The notes: generated from the sequence alone by a model not told the origin. A stretch of 64,000 nucleotides of DNA from Plantago elongata (GCA_036897095.1 JAYMSP010000059.1:34245-98244), one strand, 5' to 3'. Positions 50,379-62,117 are shown, numbered from the stretch's first letter. Translations and numbers: made by a program.

Positions 50379-50523
50379 ACTTTTTTTTTTAAACGGCTAA
50401 AATTACAACTCGTATACCAACACCTCCTTACTCTCTAAACCACTTTTTGACTCCACCAGGGATCGAAATCTGCGACTCCTCATTAACACTCTAGCTCAAT
50501 TCCACTGCACCACCTAATGCTTC
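50379..50523 (-). mobile_element. SINE insertion downstream of CYP703A2, with 12-bp target-site duplication
   Basis: Flanked by ATTATCTAATAA on both sides (about 50367-50378 and 50524-50535). On the minus strand it starts near an A box GGTGCAGTGGAATTGAG, has a B-box-like ATTTCGATCCCTGG about 45 bases on, and ends TTTTAGCCGTTTAAAAAAAA. Size, internal polymerase III promoter, A-tail and target duplication together define a tRNA-derived SINE. It shares its 3' region with the copy at 31394-31552. Confidence 0.72.
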
Positions 50524-50690
50524 CATTATCTAATAAGTTAAATGTGTATATGTTCTATTTAATATTATAATTTGTAATTAAAAAGTATAACTTTGTTACG
50601 ATGCGCATTATCTAATAAGTTAAATGTGTTATATGTTTTATTTAATATTATAATTTGTTAAAAAGTATACCTTTGTTATGAGGTGGAGAA
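50524..50690. repeat. two tandem copies of an approximately 83-bp unit
   Basis: ATTATCTAATAAGTTAAATG starts both units (50524 and about 50607), and each runs through TTTAATATTATAATTTGT to CTTTGTTA. One unit boundary coincides with the SINE target site. Confidence 0.75.
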
Positions 50691-52074
50691 ATTAGAATCC
50701 CTTAGAAAAATCTAAAGATGTTATTGGTACTGATAATGATGATATCACATGTATTTGTATGGGGTATATTGGCAAAAGCAGAACAACATAAAGAGCGAGC
50801 TAACTTCCCTCTTTTGCATAGCGTCTGATGAATTGCATCTAGATTTTATTAGATTGGTGGAAAATTAGTTCACAATTGTAATGGCATGATAAATTCACAA
50901 CTTAAAAGTGGCCAGTGGTCCATTTCCAGACAATTATAGCATACACCAAACGGACTTTGCCAGCATGCTCTTCCAATGATTTCCTACTTTTTTAGCATAT
51001 ATCCCCAATCTATTCCCTGGTTCATTTTAATTTTACCACATTAATATTACTCCTAAATGTGAACTAATAATATGGATAGACCACAAATTCACAATGTTAA
51101 TGACTTGTGTCATATTTATTGAAACGCTGCTACTATATCGTGTCACTCTATTTATCACTTGACTTCACTTCATTAATCATCCACCCACCATCTTACATTC
51201 TTAATTCTTACTTCACCGATCTGCTTTCCTACGGTAGCTCATCATAATATCTTCAATAACTTAAATTTGCATTGTCTATTTAGACATACGAATTTCACAA
51301 ATAAATAATAATTCAATTTTATATAAATAAAATAATACTTTAACATTATTTTTTTTAAGTTGTTATATTTTTTTTTGAATAAACTAATTATATTACAAGA
51401 CTACAAGTTATGTAATATTTTAAGTTGTATATAAATGCAATTCATAATACAATTTGACTTTAAACGATCTATTTTACCAAACAATTCATAAAGTTTAGGA
51501 AGGTTACATTTGATGTAATATTCCGTGTTATTAATTTTCGGAGATGTCGAGTCTCTTCCATGTACCTCCTCTTTCACAATAAGTGAGTTTACATAAAATG
51601 ACACACGGATTACATACTCTTCGTGAAAAGAGGTATACCGAAGGGAGACTTATGCTTCTTTAGTTTATAATTCCAATTCATTACAATTGAGAAGTAATCC
51701 ATTAGTATTTGACATACCATTTCAATTGAGTAATCATTAAATTTTATATAATTGAGTCACAATTCAACTCTTTTCTTTCGAACCTGCATTCCTCTATTTT
51801 ATTTCTAAATTAATTATTCTAATACTATAATCATACTATGAAATAAATTTCAACTAAATACAACCAATCATCTCATTACAATAAAATTAAAATTAATTAT
51901 TAACCAATCAAACTATCACATCTTGCTCACACAAATTATTCTTCTCTTACAATTATATACCAAACACTAATTTTAACATCACAACTACAATTTAATTACA
52001 ATTCATCAATTATTCACTATTCAAACGAATTTAACTACAATTTTATATCAAACATCCACCAAACATATATTTCA
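50691..52074. other. intergenic AT-rich region between CYP703A2 and APF2
   Basis: No gene recognised. The part at about 51640-52060 has MITE-like wording (CAATTGAGTAATCATTAAA, ACCAATCAAACTATCAC, TTTTATATCAAACATCCACC) that resembles the tract at 34400-34720, but ends and duplications could not be fixed. Confidence 0.45.
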
Positions 52075-52077
52075 TGC

Positions 52078-52302
52078 GTCCCGCTAGAAGTAAAACAATT
52101 TGTCGTCTAGGCGTCCCACCAAAGTGAAACAACTTTTCATTTGTGAAATTAACTTTACAATATAATTTATTTTTAACCATATATTATTGGGCCGACATGT
52201 ATTTTTTTATCTAAAATTCATTCTTAATTATATATTATATATTTTTTTTAAAGATATGTATATGAGAAATGTTTCATTATAAATGGAAGGGATGGAGTAA
52301 TA
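52078..52302. mobile_element. Stowaway-like MITE remnant
   Basis: The right end GGAAGGGATGGAGTAATA is the classic Stowaway terminus (inverse of CTCCATCCC). The left part has GCGTCCCACCAAAGTGAAAC and GGGCCGACATG in the usual order. The left terminus is degraded and contains two near copies of a GCGTCCC-x-AAAACAA phrase. Confidence 0.45.
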
Positions 52303-52631
52303 AACTGTGTCATTGTATCCTAAATCGTCCCTTAAAAGTCGTAGTAATTCATGTGCTTCAATAAACTAATCGAGAGGGAAATGACAAAGAACGCCATAAG
52401 ATAAACCACTGACAATCATCCACGGTAAGAAAATTGAAAACATGAGCAAACCATAAGAATAAAAGTTATACTTTTAATAAATATCCAACCAACAAATCCA
52501 AAAAAGAAACATAAATGGTAGTAGTGTACAGTTAATCTACAGTACCCAACACAGAAGGAAACTTGGAAAAAGCACCGCCTCCCGTTGAAAGTTCACACCG
52601 CTGTTTTGTTCTTTTCCACCACTCGACCTTT

Positions 52632-52638
52632 TATATAA
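52632..52638 (+). promoter_or_regulatory. probable TATA box of the APF2-like gene
   Basis: TATATAA after a CT-rich stretch, 70 bases upstream of the ATG and followed by a CT-rich leader. Position and context fit a plant core promoter. Confidence 0.5.
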
Positions 52639-52701
52639 CAGCCCACCTCCATCATTTATACTCCCAATGCCCCTTCCCCCACTCTCTGCAACTCTTCAAC
52701 A

Positions 52702-54078
52702 ATGGTGAGTCTCACTCCCATCCTCCTCCTCCTCACCCTCACCCTCACCAACTCCTCTCCTCTCCAGTACCAATCCTTCACTCTCACCTCACTCCCAACC
52801 CCCCAAACTCAAACTCAACAATCAGATTCACTAGAATCAAATGAAGTAGAATTCGGAGTTGAAGAAGACAACACTCTCTCACTAGACTTACACCATGTAG
52901 ACGACACAATCGTCCACCCATCAAACTCCACACCCACCTCCCTCTTCAAACTCCGCCTCCTCCGAGACGCGGCCCGAGCCCGATCCCTTACCAACACCTC
53001 CTTCTCCAGCTCCATCATCTCCGGCCTAGCCCAGGGCAGCGGCGAGTACTTCACTCGAATCGGCCTCGGCACGCCGGCTAAGTACGTCTACATGGTCCTC
53101 GACACGGGAAGCGACGTCGTTTGGGTCCAATGCTCACCTTGTCGAAAATGTTACACACAGTCCGACCCGGTTTTCGACCCGACCAAATCCACTTCCTTTC
53201 TAGGCGTCACCTGCAACTCACCTCTCTGCAGAAGACTCGACTCTCCAGGATGCAACTCGCGACAGAAGTGTCTCTACCAGGTCTCGTACGGAGACGGTTC
53301 GTTTACATTCGGCGAGTTTTCGACGGAAACGCTGACGTTTCGGAGAGTAAGAATGAAGAACATTGCGATTGGGTGTGGGCATGATAATCAGGGACTGTTT
53401 GTAGGAGCTGCCGGTTTGTTGGGATTGGGTCGTGGAAAGCTCTCGTTTCCGAACCAAGCGGGTCGCCGGTTCGGGAAGAAGTTCTCTTACTGTTTGGTGG
53501 ACCGGTCTATGTCGTCGAGACCCTCTTCGATTGTGTTCGGAGAGGCTGCGGTTTCGCGAAAAGCCGTTTTTACGCCTTTGTTGTCGAATCCGAAGCTGGA
53601 TACGTTCTACTATGTCGGGTTAACGGGGATTTCGGTGGGTGGGACGCGGGTGCCCGGGATTAACCCGTCGGTGTTTAAGCTCGACTCGAGTGGGAACGGA
53701 GGGGTGATTGTGGATTCGGGGACTTCGGTTACGAGATTGACCCGACCCGCGTACATTGCGTTGCGGAACGCGTTTAGGATCGGGGCGCGGAATTTGAAGC
53801 GGGGGTCCGACTTTTCGCTGTTCGATACATGTTTTGATTTGTCCGGGATGAAGGAGGTGAAGGTGCCGACGGTGGTGTTGCATTTTACCGGTGCGGACGT
53901 GTCTTTACCGGCGAGTAATTATTTGATTCCGGTGGATTCGAATGGGAAGTTTTGCTTTGCGTTTGCGGGTACGATGAGTGGGTTGTCGATTATTGGGAAT
54001 ATTCAGCAGCAGGGTTTCCGGGTTGTGTTTGATATGGCTAACAACCGGGTCGGGTTTGCTGCTAAGGGTTGCGCATAA
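52702..54078 (+). CDS. APF2: APF2-like pepsin-family aspartyl protease, single exon
   Basis: An intronless 458-residue frame with higher G+C than its surroundings. The N terminus is a signal peptide (about residues 1-18), then a Thr/Ser-rich stretch and propeptide (LSLDLHHVDD). The mature A1-family domain starts near GSGEYFTRIGLGTPAKYVYM. The two catalytic aspartates are D134 in DTGSD and D338 in DSGTS. The flap tyrosine motif is YGDGS (197-200 region). Paired cysteines typical of plant atypical aspartyl proteases are present (CSPCRKCY, CNSPLC, C-terminal KGCA). The end IGNIQQQGFRVVFDMANNRV is diagnostic. The best match is APF2 (At1g01300) and its paralogue At3g61820. Probably secreted to the apoplast. 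The nepenthesin-type insert is Cys-poor relative to true nepenthesins. Confidence 0.93.
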   Translation: MVSLTPILLLLTLTLTNSSPLQYQSFTLTSLPTPQTQTQQSDSLESNEVEFGVEEDNTLSLDLHHVDDTIVHPSNSTPTSLFKLRLLRDAARARSLTNTSFSSSIISGLAQGSGEYFTRIGLGTPAKYVYMVLDTGSDVVWVQCSPCRKCYTQSDPVFDPTKSTSFLGVTCNSPLCRRLDSPGCNSRQKCLYQVSYGDGSFTFGEFSTETLTFRRVRMKNIAIGCGHDNQGLFVGAAGLLGLGRGKLSFPNQAGRRFGKKFSYCLVDRSMSSRPSSIVFGEAAVSRKAVFTPLLSNPKLDTFYYVGLTGISVGGTRVPGINPSVFKLDSSGNGGVIVDSGTSVTRLTRPAYIALRNAFRIGARNLKRGSDFSLFDTCFDLSGMKEVKVPTVVLHFTGADVSLPASNYLIPVDSNGKFCFAFAGTMSGLSIIGNIQQQGFRVVFDMANNRVGFAAKGCA

Positions 54079-55172
54079 ACAATTGTTAACGAGTAGAAGG
54101 ATAGTTGACGATTACTGCTAAGAGTAGTAACAATTTTACATATTGCGTTTAATTTTCCAAATCGATTTAATGTTTTTAAGTTAAATTGTTGTTATGCAAA
54201 AGGCAACTTGGAATTGGCATTAGCCCTGGAAATGAAAAGGTTGTTACATATATTCTTTTCTTTAATTATTATTAAAATTAAACATGAAATATATTGTTAC
54301 AATTATAATTGTTGAACAAGTCGAATTTATCAATCAATTTTACATGTAAATCAACACTAATCTATATTCAGATAATATAACCACCCATTTTGAGGAATCG
54401 AACCCGTGACTTCATGGTTATGGGTGTTTCACCACCAATCACTATTGGAAAACATAATCATCCATTTTGAGAAATCGAACCCATAATCTCATGGTTATGG
54501 TTGTATCAGGTTTCGACTTTGGTATAAACGATTTGAGAGGTTGTTACATAAGTATTCACTTATTGATGAGTGTGTTAAACCAGGTAACATACTGAGAGTC
54601 CGATCATGGTGGGATTTGAATAGGGACACTCATGGGTACCCGACAATACTTGTTTTAAATTGGAGGACCTACCTGAAACACAAGTCAAATCATCTTATGC
54701 TTTATCCCATCCCGTGAACAAGGTGATACAGAACCGCATTATGCTGTGTCTGTCATCAGGAGGTAGTGTCCGGATTTTAACTTCGGAGTCGAAATTAATA
54801 ATAAATGGCCTCATTTTCAAAGTTTAGCGACCCCTCTTGCCTCCGCCCATGTCCAAGGTGACACAATACTGCCAAGTGAAATCACCTCCATACAGGATAA
54901 TAAAGATCTATTATATGTCTAAATTATATATCTAGGCTCATTCTCGGACTCGTGGTCAAATCAAATTATACATCCCGGTCGTATGTTTCTTGTGTTGTTG
55001 TATTAGTGAAGTAGTAACAAATTTGCCGTTTAAAAAGATTTGCATTTTAAAGACATTAGTCACTCCCTCATGCCTTTGGAAATCAATGGGTATTTGAACG
55101 TTTTTCAAGTTTAGGCCTATAACTTTGTTACTCTTACGGAGTTTAGATGAAAATATAAATTCTGCATTTATT
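54079..55172. other. APF2 3' region and repeat-rich spacer
   Basis: The first 200 bases are likely 3' UTR. A duplicated tRNA-like motif lies at 54380-54506. The part at 54590-54860 has retroelement-like wording (TGGTGGGATTTGAATAGGGA, CCCATGTCCAAGGTGACAC) but no open frame. No gene found. Confidence 0.45.
54380..54506. repeat. duplicated motif with inverted B-box-like sequence
   Basis: A block of about 47 bases starting near CCATTTTGAGGAATCGAACC and ending CATGGTTATGG occurs at about 54383 and again at about 54460 with few changes. GAATCGAACC is the reverse complement of a tRNA B box, so both may come from SINE-like sequence. Confidence 0.6.
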
Positions 55173-55255
55173 TTTAGAAATATAATTAGATTAGGACTCT
55201 TCAATATTAATACTTAGAAGGATTATTGAATTATAATTCTATATTATATCTAGCT

Positions 55256-55260
55256 ATACG

Positions 55261-55291
<31 letters not shown>

Positions 55292-55321
55292 ATGTATATG
55301 TATATGTATATGTGTGTGTGT
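55256..55321. repeat. (TA)n/(TATG)n/(TG)n compound microsatellite in the left LTR
   Basis: About 66 bases of TA, then TATG/TATATG, then TG units. The corresponding site in the right LTR (about 57020) is far shorter, so it expanded after insertion. Confidence 0.85.
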
Positions 55322-55830
55322 GAGATTGATGAATGAGAATAGGTAGGGAAAATAGTTATTTTATGGTATCAGAGTCATGTAAGTCTCCAATGAGCATTGG
55401 TACTGTCTCTCCTCTTTTTCATCAATAAATTTTGTGAAGAAAAGACAATTTTTGTATAGCTTGACAGCATAGCGCAACCCGAGGAAAATGGAATTTCCCG
55501 GAGATTCAACTGTTTGATCGTCACGAAATTTTAACAGCAACAAGATAACTCATGGAACTACAACCTGGATGGTGGAGATCGAAATCAAATCAGGTTTAAT
55601 AGGTCAAACTGTGTTCTCAGTTAAGTAACAAATTGCTGAAAATTATGATCCGATCTTATATGATATTTCCCCAGTTAATCTCTCATCTTTTCCCTCATTG
55701 TAATCAATGTGATTGCCCTTGCCTATCTTTTCTTACCTTTATCTTCCGCTGCAAAAATTCCATATACAGAACCTCACGTTCGATATATTCACATATGTAC
55801 AAAACCTCACGTTCGTATACCTCTTTCGAG

Positions 55831-55978
55831 TTCTCCTTTGATCGAACAGTCCATTGTTGTCGATCCCCTTCCGTGTTCGAACAGTTTTCTTTAATATGTC
55901 GAACTTCTCCTCTGATCGAACAACCCAATGTTGTCGGTCCCCTCCCATGTTCGAACAATTTTCTTTAATATGTTGAAC
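55831..55978. repeat. two tandem copies of a 74-bp unit inside the LTR element
   Basis: TTCTCCTTTGATCGAACAG (55831) and TTCTCCTCTGATCGAACAA (55905) begin matching units that run through GTTGTCG, TGTTCGAACA and TTTTCTTTAATATGT. Confidence 0.8.
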
Positions 55979-56700
55979 TTCCAGTGATCGCCTAGCATGT
56001 TCGATCTTCATCAACCGCATCTGCAATTGCTCGCAATCGTCGATCGCCCTCTTGTCCTACGGACAATCCTCCGGCCAGGTCTTATTCTTTTGATTACGCA
56101 GTGAATTTATCTTCTTCTTATGCAGTTGAGCTATTTCTTCTCTAGCAGTCTACTGCTGCGTTTTCTCCACACGTCATCGATTTCCTCGATCTATTGTATC
56201 CGCTCCTTTCCGAGATAAGATTAAGCTCCTGAAGTCGCACGTCCTGATCAAAAGGGTTCTCCTCATCCCTCAGGTCAACCTGACACGCCACCAGACCATC
56301 TCACTAGCTTCCTAGTCAGAAGCTCCTTTTGTGGTTAGAGTTCGTGAGTTTTTTTGTTCCATCTCCAGTCGTTCGAGCTAGCTGTCTGAAGCTCTTGCTC
56401 CGATGTACCTTTGGACTACTGAGGTCACATGTTGATCCCTCTCTGCCTACTCATGACTATCTCGATGTGATCACTTATTGATCCTTCTTTTTCCACCTCC
56501 GTGTGTTCTTATATTATCTTCTATTTTGGATGTCTCTCTATGTCTACTTTGGGTGAACTTTTTCCTACCCGGCTCGTGCAGACTCGAGCACTTCACTGGA
56601 GTAGGGTACAATATTTGGGTCCTCGTTGTCCATAGCCAACTTTCCGTGGTATCGTCCATCGTTCGGTCATACCTTTTACCTCACCTGCTCTCGTACAACA

Positions 56701-56883
56701 TCAATGTAGAACGTCATGGATGAAATGTGCTAATTCTTACCTATGAGTCGATTTTTCACCAAAGGTTTTCCACAAATATTGTTTGACGTTTTTCAATGTA
56801 GAACGTCATGGATGAAATGTGCTAATTCTTACCTATGAGTCGATTTTTCACCAAAGGTTTTCCACAAGTATTGTTTGACGTTT
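56701..56883. repeat. two tandem copies of a 92-bp unit inside the LTR element
   Basis: TCAATGTAGAACGTCATGGA occurs at 56701 and 56793, and the two 92-base units differ at only about one base. Near-identity implies a recent duplication within an old element. Confidence 0.85.
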
Positions 56884-57074
56884 TTCAAGACATTCTCAAC
56901 GTTCATCAAACTTCCGTTTCGACTGAGGGGGAGTTATAGAAGTATAATTAAATTATGACTCTTTAATTTTAATATTTAGAAGTATTATTAAATTAAAATT
57001 CAATATTATATATAGCTATACATACTTATATGTATATATAATGAATGAGAATAGATGGGAAAAATAGTTATTTA

Positions 57075-60000
57075 AGTTATCATATGATATTGAGGGGATG
57101 AAATCAAGAAATTAGATAAGCTATTTGTCCTGTTGCATTTTTAGCTTAATTCTAGTACATTTCCTATCATGTAAGTTGTAGCGTGTGATATGATTTAAAT
57201 AGTATGTGATGCATTGATACATCATTAATACGTCATGAATTCATCATCATGATATGGGGTTTTTCGATGGGATTTGAATATCTCCATTCGGCTCGATGAA
57301 TATTAATTTGGCCTAAAATACACTTAAAATACCCAACTCAAATGTCCATCCAAACACAATTTTCACCAAAATACATTCAAATGTCCACTCAAATGTCCAT
57401 CCAAACAGCCACTAAGACGACGAATGGGAGATATTTTTTTGCCATATTGGATGATTGGATCTATAAATCTGGGAATTCTTGATGGTAATTTCTTATTTCT
57501 TATTAACAGTGTTGCTAAATGCTAACTGCCAACCACTAAAATGCTTATTTTTATTATGCCTCATCGCCAGTCCATGAATCATGTTCGATTAAATAATAAG
57601 TTAAGAATCAAATTAAGTTCACATTTAACTTAACATTTAAATCGCTCAATTTGGCTCATTGATTTTACTTTAAATATAATTCAAATATCTCTATTTCAAT
57701 TTCATTTAAAATACAATTTCACCAAAATTCATCCAAACGCCAATTGAAATTCTATACCAATCAACCCCTTAAACGCTTTATGAAATATGTGGTACAATTT
57801 AACGGGATTTGTCAACTCGTGTAATGACTAATACAAAATTACAAATGGACCACCATCAACCATGAGAAGAACAAAACCTAGGGTGAGAGACAGTAGTCAT
57901 GTGAAGAGGTGTGAGTGGAGGTAGCAAGTAAAAGTCACGAGTTATTGATGAATTGAGTGGTGAGAAGAAGCAGAGATAGAAGGTGGGGTGATCAAAAGGC
58001 AAGTGTGTTTAGTCGGTACGAATCATTCATTCCAGTCCTCATATCTCAATTAATGTCCCAATTAATATCTAATTAACTATACATAAAATAACTATAATTA
58101 AATAAAAAAAATTATATTCATGAATTTTCTTTACACACCACAAAACAAGGCAACACTAATAAATTAGGATTATGAACTCTCGGGAGAATTTTATTCGCTT
58201 GAAATATGGTTCATATGTATATAATCCCACGTGTCAATGGTAAGTATTATATACTGCTACAACTTTAAGAGAATTTCATAATTTATTTATTTAGTAGCAC
58301 GGAACATAGAAAATAACTAAAAAAATAAATCTTAAAATTGATAAATATACATCTGAAGTGAATCATATAAAGTACAATAGGTTCGGTTCGCCAGTTAATA
58401 ATTCATCAAAAGATAAATAATGAAATGGAATAAATATATAATATATGTGGATTATGAGAATTAGGTTGGATCCTTGTTGCATTTTATTCAGAGATGTAAA
58501 GAAGAAAGTGGAGGGGATAGTAAGTGATTGCGTCAAATAAAATAATGTAGATAAAGAAAATGAGTAATAGTTTCATAATCATAATTAAATATAATTGAGA
58601 GATAGTTTAATTAATAAATTTTTTTATCATGGTTAATTTATTAAATTTTTTTATTATGATTAATTTATACGTAATTAAATTATAATTAGAATAATAGATA
58701 TTATATTTTAAAATGTGGAATATTAATTGATACATAAAAATTGAATATAATATCAGACCGGTGTTTAGTTTACGTTGCTAAAATGAAGGCGTGAATTTTG
58801 GTGGGATTATGAACGAGAATAACAATAATAGCTGCCGCACATGTGAGTTAACGATATCTTCTTGTCAGGGATTGCATAAGCTACATGATCACGAGAAATA
58901 TGAGTCAATTGTTGCGTGAGTGATGGGTTCACATTTGTACTAAAAAACGGACCCTTGTTATTCTGTTTCTTTCCCGTTGGGACCTATCGATATCATCATG
59001 ATCCCTAACAACATTGATAATGTCTCTTCCTCTCCTCTCACGTTTACTCCCATCGCTTTCGTTCATTCATTCTTTAGATGCTCCATTGGTTTCCCTGCCG
59101 CTGCTAATCTGTTATCAGGGGCTTTTATCATACTCTTATCCTATGTTTTATTCATAACTTCTCTTTAAAAATAAAGTAAATGAACGAATAAGTTTTATTA
59201 GTATTTTCTATTTGGAGATGAGAGAAATGATCAAATATTTCGTAAATCTATTCAAGTCTCCAATTATCTTCTTCTCTCGTATGGTATATAATATCACAAA
59301 TGCTAGTAAGTCACAATTTTGAATTATTATTCCTTTAAAGTACAATATGTTAGTATTTCTTAATTCCCAAATGTTCATTTATCCTCATGTGAAATTAGAG
59401 ACTTTAAAGTCCACAAACCACATGGACAGAAAAGGATTATAGACAGCCACGGGTCAGATGATTGGTAATAAGATTCAGAATATCATTTTCTAGAGCACAA
59501 TCAGTCAATGTTCATAACTCATAATCTAATGTTGCAAAACGCACATATAAATTAGATAATCTTTCTTGCTCAGCTATTGATTAGTTGTCCCCTAAGACAT
59601 TCCTAAGTGCTAACAACTCTTATACTTTGATCACTACAATAATTAGAGGTAAAACTATCATATTATTATTGTAGTGGCGATTTGCAGCATGTAACATGGA
59701 GAATTGCCATCTATTTCGGATCCATGTCAATTGACTAGTGCTAGAATTGGAATATCCATTACCTTATCACCAGTAATTGTTGTAATCTAGGTGGTGTCGA
59801 TATACCGACATGAATCTATGAGAAAGAGATTTCATTAACTTGGAACTCACATCAAATCAAATTCAACGGAAACTGTTGGCAACTCAATAAACAGTGCTTG
59901 GAACTGATCAAAGTGATATTTTCATTTTTCAAGTAGAATCATTATACTCCAGTCTTTAGTATTTCATGTTAAAACTTATGCTAGTGCTACAACTTGTTTT

Positions 60001-61457
60001 ATTTAAACATTAGAACTTGCGTTGTTGCAAATTAAGCGAGGTACTAGTAATAGTGATGTCGGTAATGTTGATGTACATTGTTTCGATAGTAGGTTGTCCG
60101 AACATGTTGGCCCATTTTGCAAGTTTGGGATCCTATCCGGATTGTCTAGATCCGTTAGTTACTTTTGATGTACAATCCGTTAGTTACTTTTGATGTGTGT
60201 TTTGGTTTCTCTTGTTGTGTATTCCAGCCCCGTGCCCGGATCGGTATGTATCGGTAGTTATATCAACTTTATTCTACTTTTAGCATAATCAAGTAAAAAG
60301 CACTGATAAAAGAATTTACAAATGCACACTTGCCAACATTTCCAATTCATATCAAATAGGTCTAGGCCCAGCCCACTACAAGATCTGGGCTTAGCGTTGC
60401 TCATGGATGTTGGTTCAAACTGGGCCTTCGATAATGAGTGGATCGAGTCATATAGCCCAAATACAGAACCCATATAATATTTGTCCTTGTCGCTATCAGT
60501 CTATCACATTAATTCACCTACCAATAACTTAACTAATCAATTTTTATGGGAAAAAACATTTCCCGCCAATAAATATTTTATTGATATTGTATAAAAATGA
60601 TAAGTGTTAAAGTTTGCGGATTAGACAAGTTATGATTCATCTTGGAAGGAAGGAGATCAAGTATGTTCGTCTTAATTCATCTTAAATAAACATGTAGTGA
60701 AGGTATGACCCTGAAGAAGGTACAAGCCCGGGTAAGATACAACCTGGAGAAGGCACGATCCTGGAGAAGGTCCGTTTATCTGAAACGAATAAAAGGGAGG
60801 GGTTAGACTCTTTTGGCCGGTGTCAAATTCGATTTCTGCACTATTTCTTGTCAATGCATGGTAGTTCTTGAGTTAATCCTCCAGTTGCTTCTACTATGGT
60901 GCTTTTGAGTTTTGATACTTTTTTCCGAAGGGAGAACTAAGGAGCAAGTGGTTTTTCCATGTTCCTTATTTGGTGGTGGTCTGCAGCATGTCCTTAACTA
61001 GACGAGCTTCATGGTCTTGTATGGAAGCGAGTTGCCTTCCTAATATGATGTAGAGAGCCAATGACGTTCATTCTGAGTTTGCATCCATCTGAAATTACAG
61101 TTTATATCACCAGACAAAAATGACAAATTCGCTCCATGTTAGATTTACAATGAAAGAGTGATTTTACCAGATAGGAGCATAGTTTAACAAGCCAACCAAA
61201 ATGTATCAATTACTAATTCCACAATGCCGAAGTACAAGCACTTATGTCACACTAAATCACACTTGGTTTTTTGGTGCTTAATCTCATGCAACAATTGCCA
61301 ATCCCCTATTTCATCACCATACTCCATATACACTAAATTACACTTGCTCAGATTCTTCCTTTCACCTCACAAAACCAAACTAATCAAGCAATCACATCTC
61401 TTAAATCAGATTAACACACAATTAACCTGAACTGATCATCATCCATTAACTAATTAA
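57075..61457. other. long AT-rich intergenic stretch with no gene found
   Basis: About 57290-57420 and 57660-57770 repeat AAATGTCCATCCAAAC and CAATTTCACCAAAAT phrases of an old MITE family. A duplicated TCCGTTAGTTACTTTTGATG (period about 26) lies at about 60150-60200. GGAGAAGGTACAAG-like phrases recur at 60710-60775. Elsewhere only short meaningless frames. The last 200 bases are likely the LEA-2 gene 3' UTR. Confidence 0.5.
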
Positions 61458-62117
61458 TCAGCATCTGAAACCTAGAACATTCCCGCGCGTGACCTCAATC
61501 GCCACTCCACACTTCACCTTACTCTCCACTCGGTGCATAAACACTTTCAACACCCTAACCCTCCCCACCAGCTGCATCCTCGTCTCCAGCTCCATCGTCT
61601 CTCCGCCATCCACCGCCACCTTCTGCACCGTCGTAGGCGGCAGCGGATACTGCTGCAGATCAAACTTCGCCGACATCTTCTGACTCGATCCGCCGCCGAT
61701 CCTCCCCGCAGGGATGAACACCGTCCCTACCGGCTGACCGGAGTAGACCAGCTGCAGCGAGCTGTCGTAGTGCGAGAATTCGTCGCGATTTGGGTTCCGA
61801 ACAGTGACGAACTGGAAGAACTCGAAGTTGACGGTGCCGTTGGTGAGGGAGAATGTGGGGAATTGGACGGCGTTGACGGCGATTAGCGGTGGCTTTGGTT
61901 TGAAGATGAAGAAGTAGACGGCGGCGGATGCGGCGGCGATTGCGAGGAGGAAGATGGTGGCGACGCAGCAGGATGCGAGATTTGTTCGGCTCCGGTTTGA
62001 TTTGTTGGTGTATGGATTTGAATACGGATTTGCATATGGATTTGTGTGTGGATTTGGGTCGGATCGGAACTGAGGTTGTTGATTGTTGTGATTGTGTTGA
62101 TTGTTGTTGTTGTTCAT
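61458..62117 (-). CDS. LEA-2/NDR1-HIN1-like (NHL) membrane glycoprotein, single exon
   Basis: An intronless 219-residue frame. It starts with an Asn/His/Gln/Pro-rich cytosolic tail containing short NPY(A/S/T) repeats (about residues 22-38), then RSRTNLASCC, a membrane anchor at about 48-70 (CVATIFLLAIAAASAAVYFF) and FKPKPP. The rest is a LEA type-2 beta-sandwich: PTFSLTNGTVNFEF, VRNPNRDEFSHYDSSLQLVY and the C-terminal CGVAIEVTRGNVLGF. This layout is the plant LEA-2 hydroxyproline-rich / NHL family, type II proteins of the plasma membrane linked to stress and defence. The NPN-type motif here reads RNPNRDEFSHYD. The paralogue cannot be named with certainty (compare At2g46300). Confidence 0.85.
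   Translation of the reverse strand: MNNNNNQHNHNNQQPQFRSDPNPHTNPYANPYSNPYTNKSNRSRTNLASCCVATIFLLAIAAASAAVYFFIFKPKPPLIAVNAVQFPTFSLTNGTVNFEFFQFVTVRNPNRDEFSHYDSSLQLVYSGQPVGTVFIPAGRIGGGSSQKMSAKFDLQQYPLPPTTVQKVAVDGGETMELETRMQLVGRVRVLKVFMHRVESKVKCGVAIEVTRGNVLGFRC

Larger units (their letters stand above)
55173..57074 (+). mobile_element. non-autonomous LTR retrotransposon (copia-like PBS/PPT, no gag-pol)
   Basis: The left LTR (about 55173-55363) and right LTR (about 56935-57074) share AATATAATTAGATTA-type starts, GACTCTT, TATATAGCTATAC and an end GAATGAGAATAG-GGGAAAATAGTTATTT. Just inside the left LTR is TGGTATCAGAG, the initiator-Met tRNA primer-binding site of Ty1/copia elements. Just before the right LTR is a polypurine tract GAGGGGGAG. 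The interior of about 1.57 kb is CT-rich, contains two local tandem duplications and has no gag or pol frame. The left LTR is longer owing to a TA/TATG microsatellite. Termini have lost TG...CA and no target duplication is clear, so it is old. Confidence 0.72.

Noticed and set aside
53218-53883. Several antisense and shifted frames inside APF2
   Set aside because: The high G+C of this exon removes stops in other frames; only the protease frame has conserved motifs.
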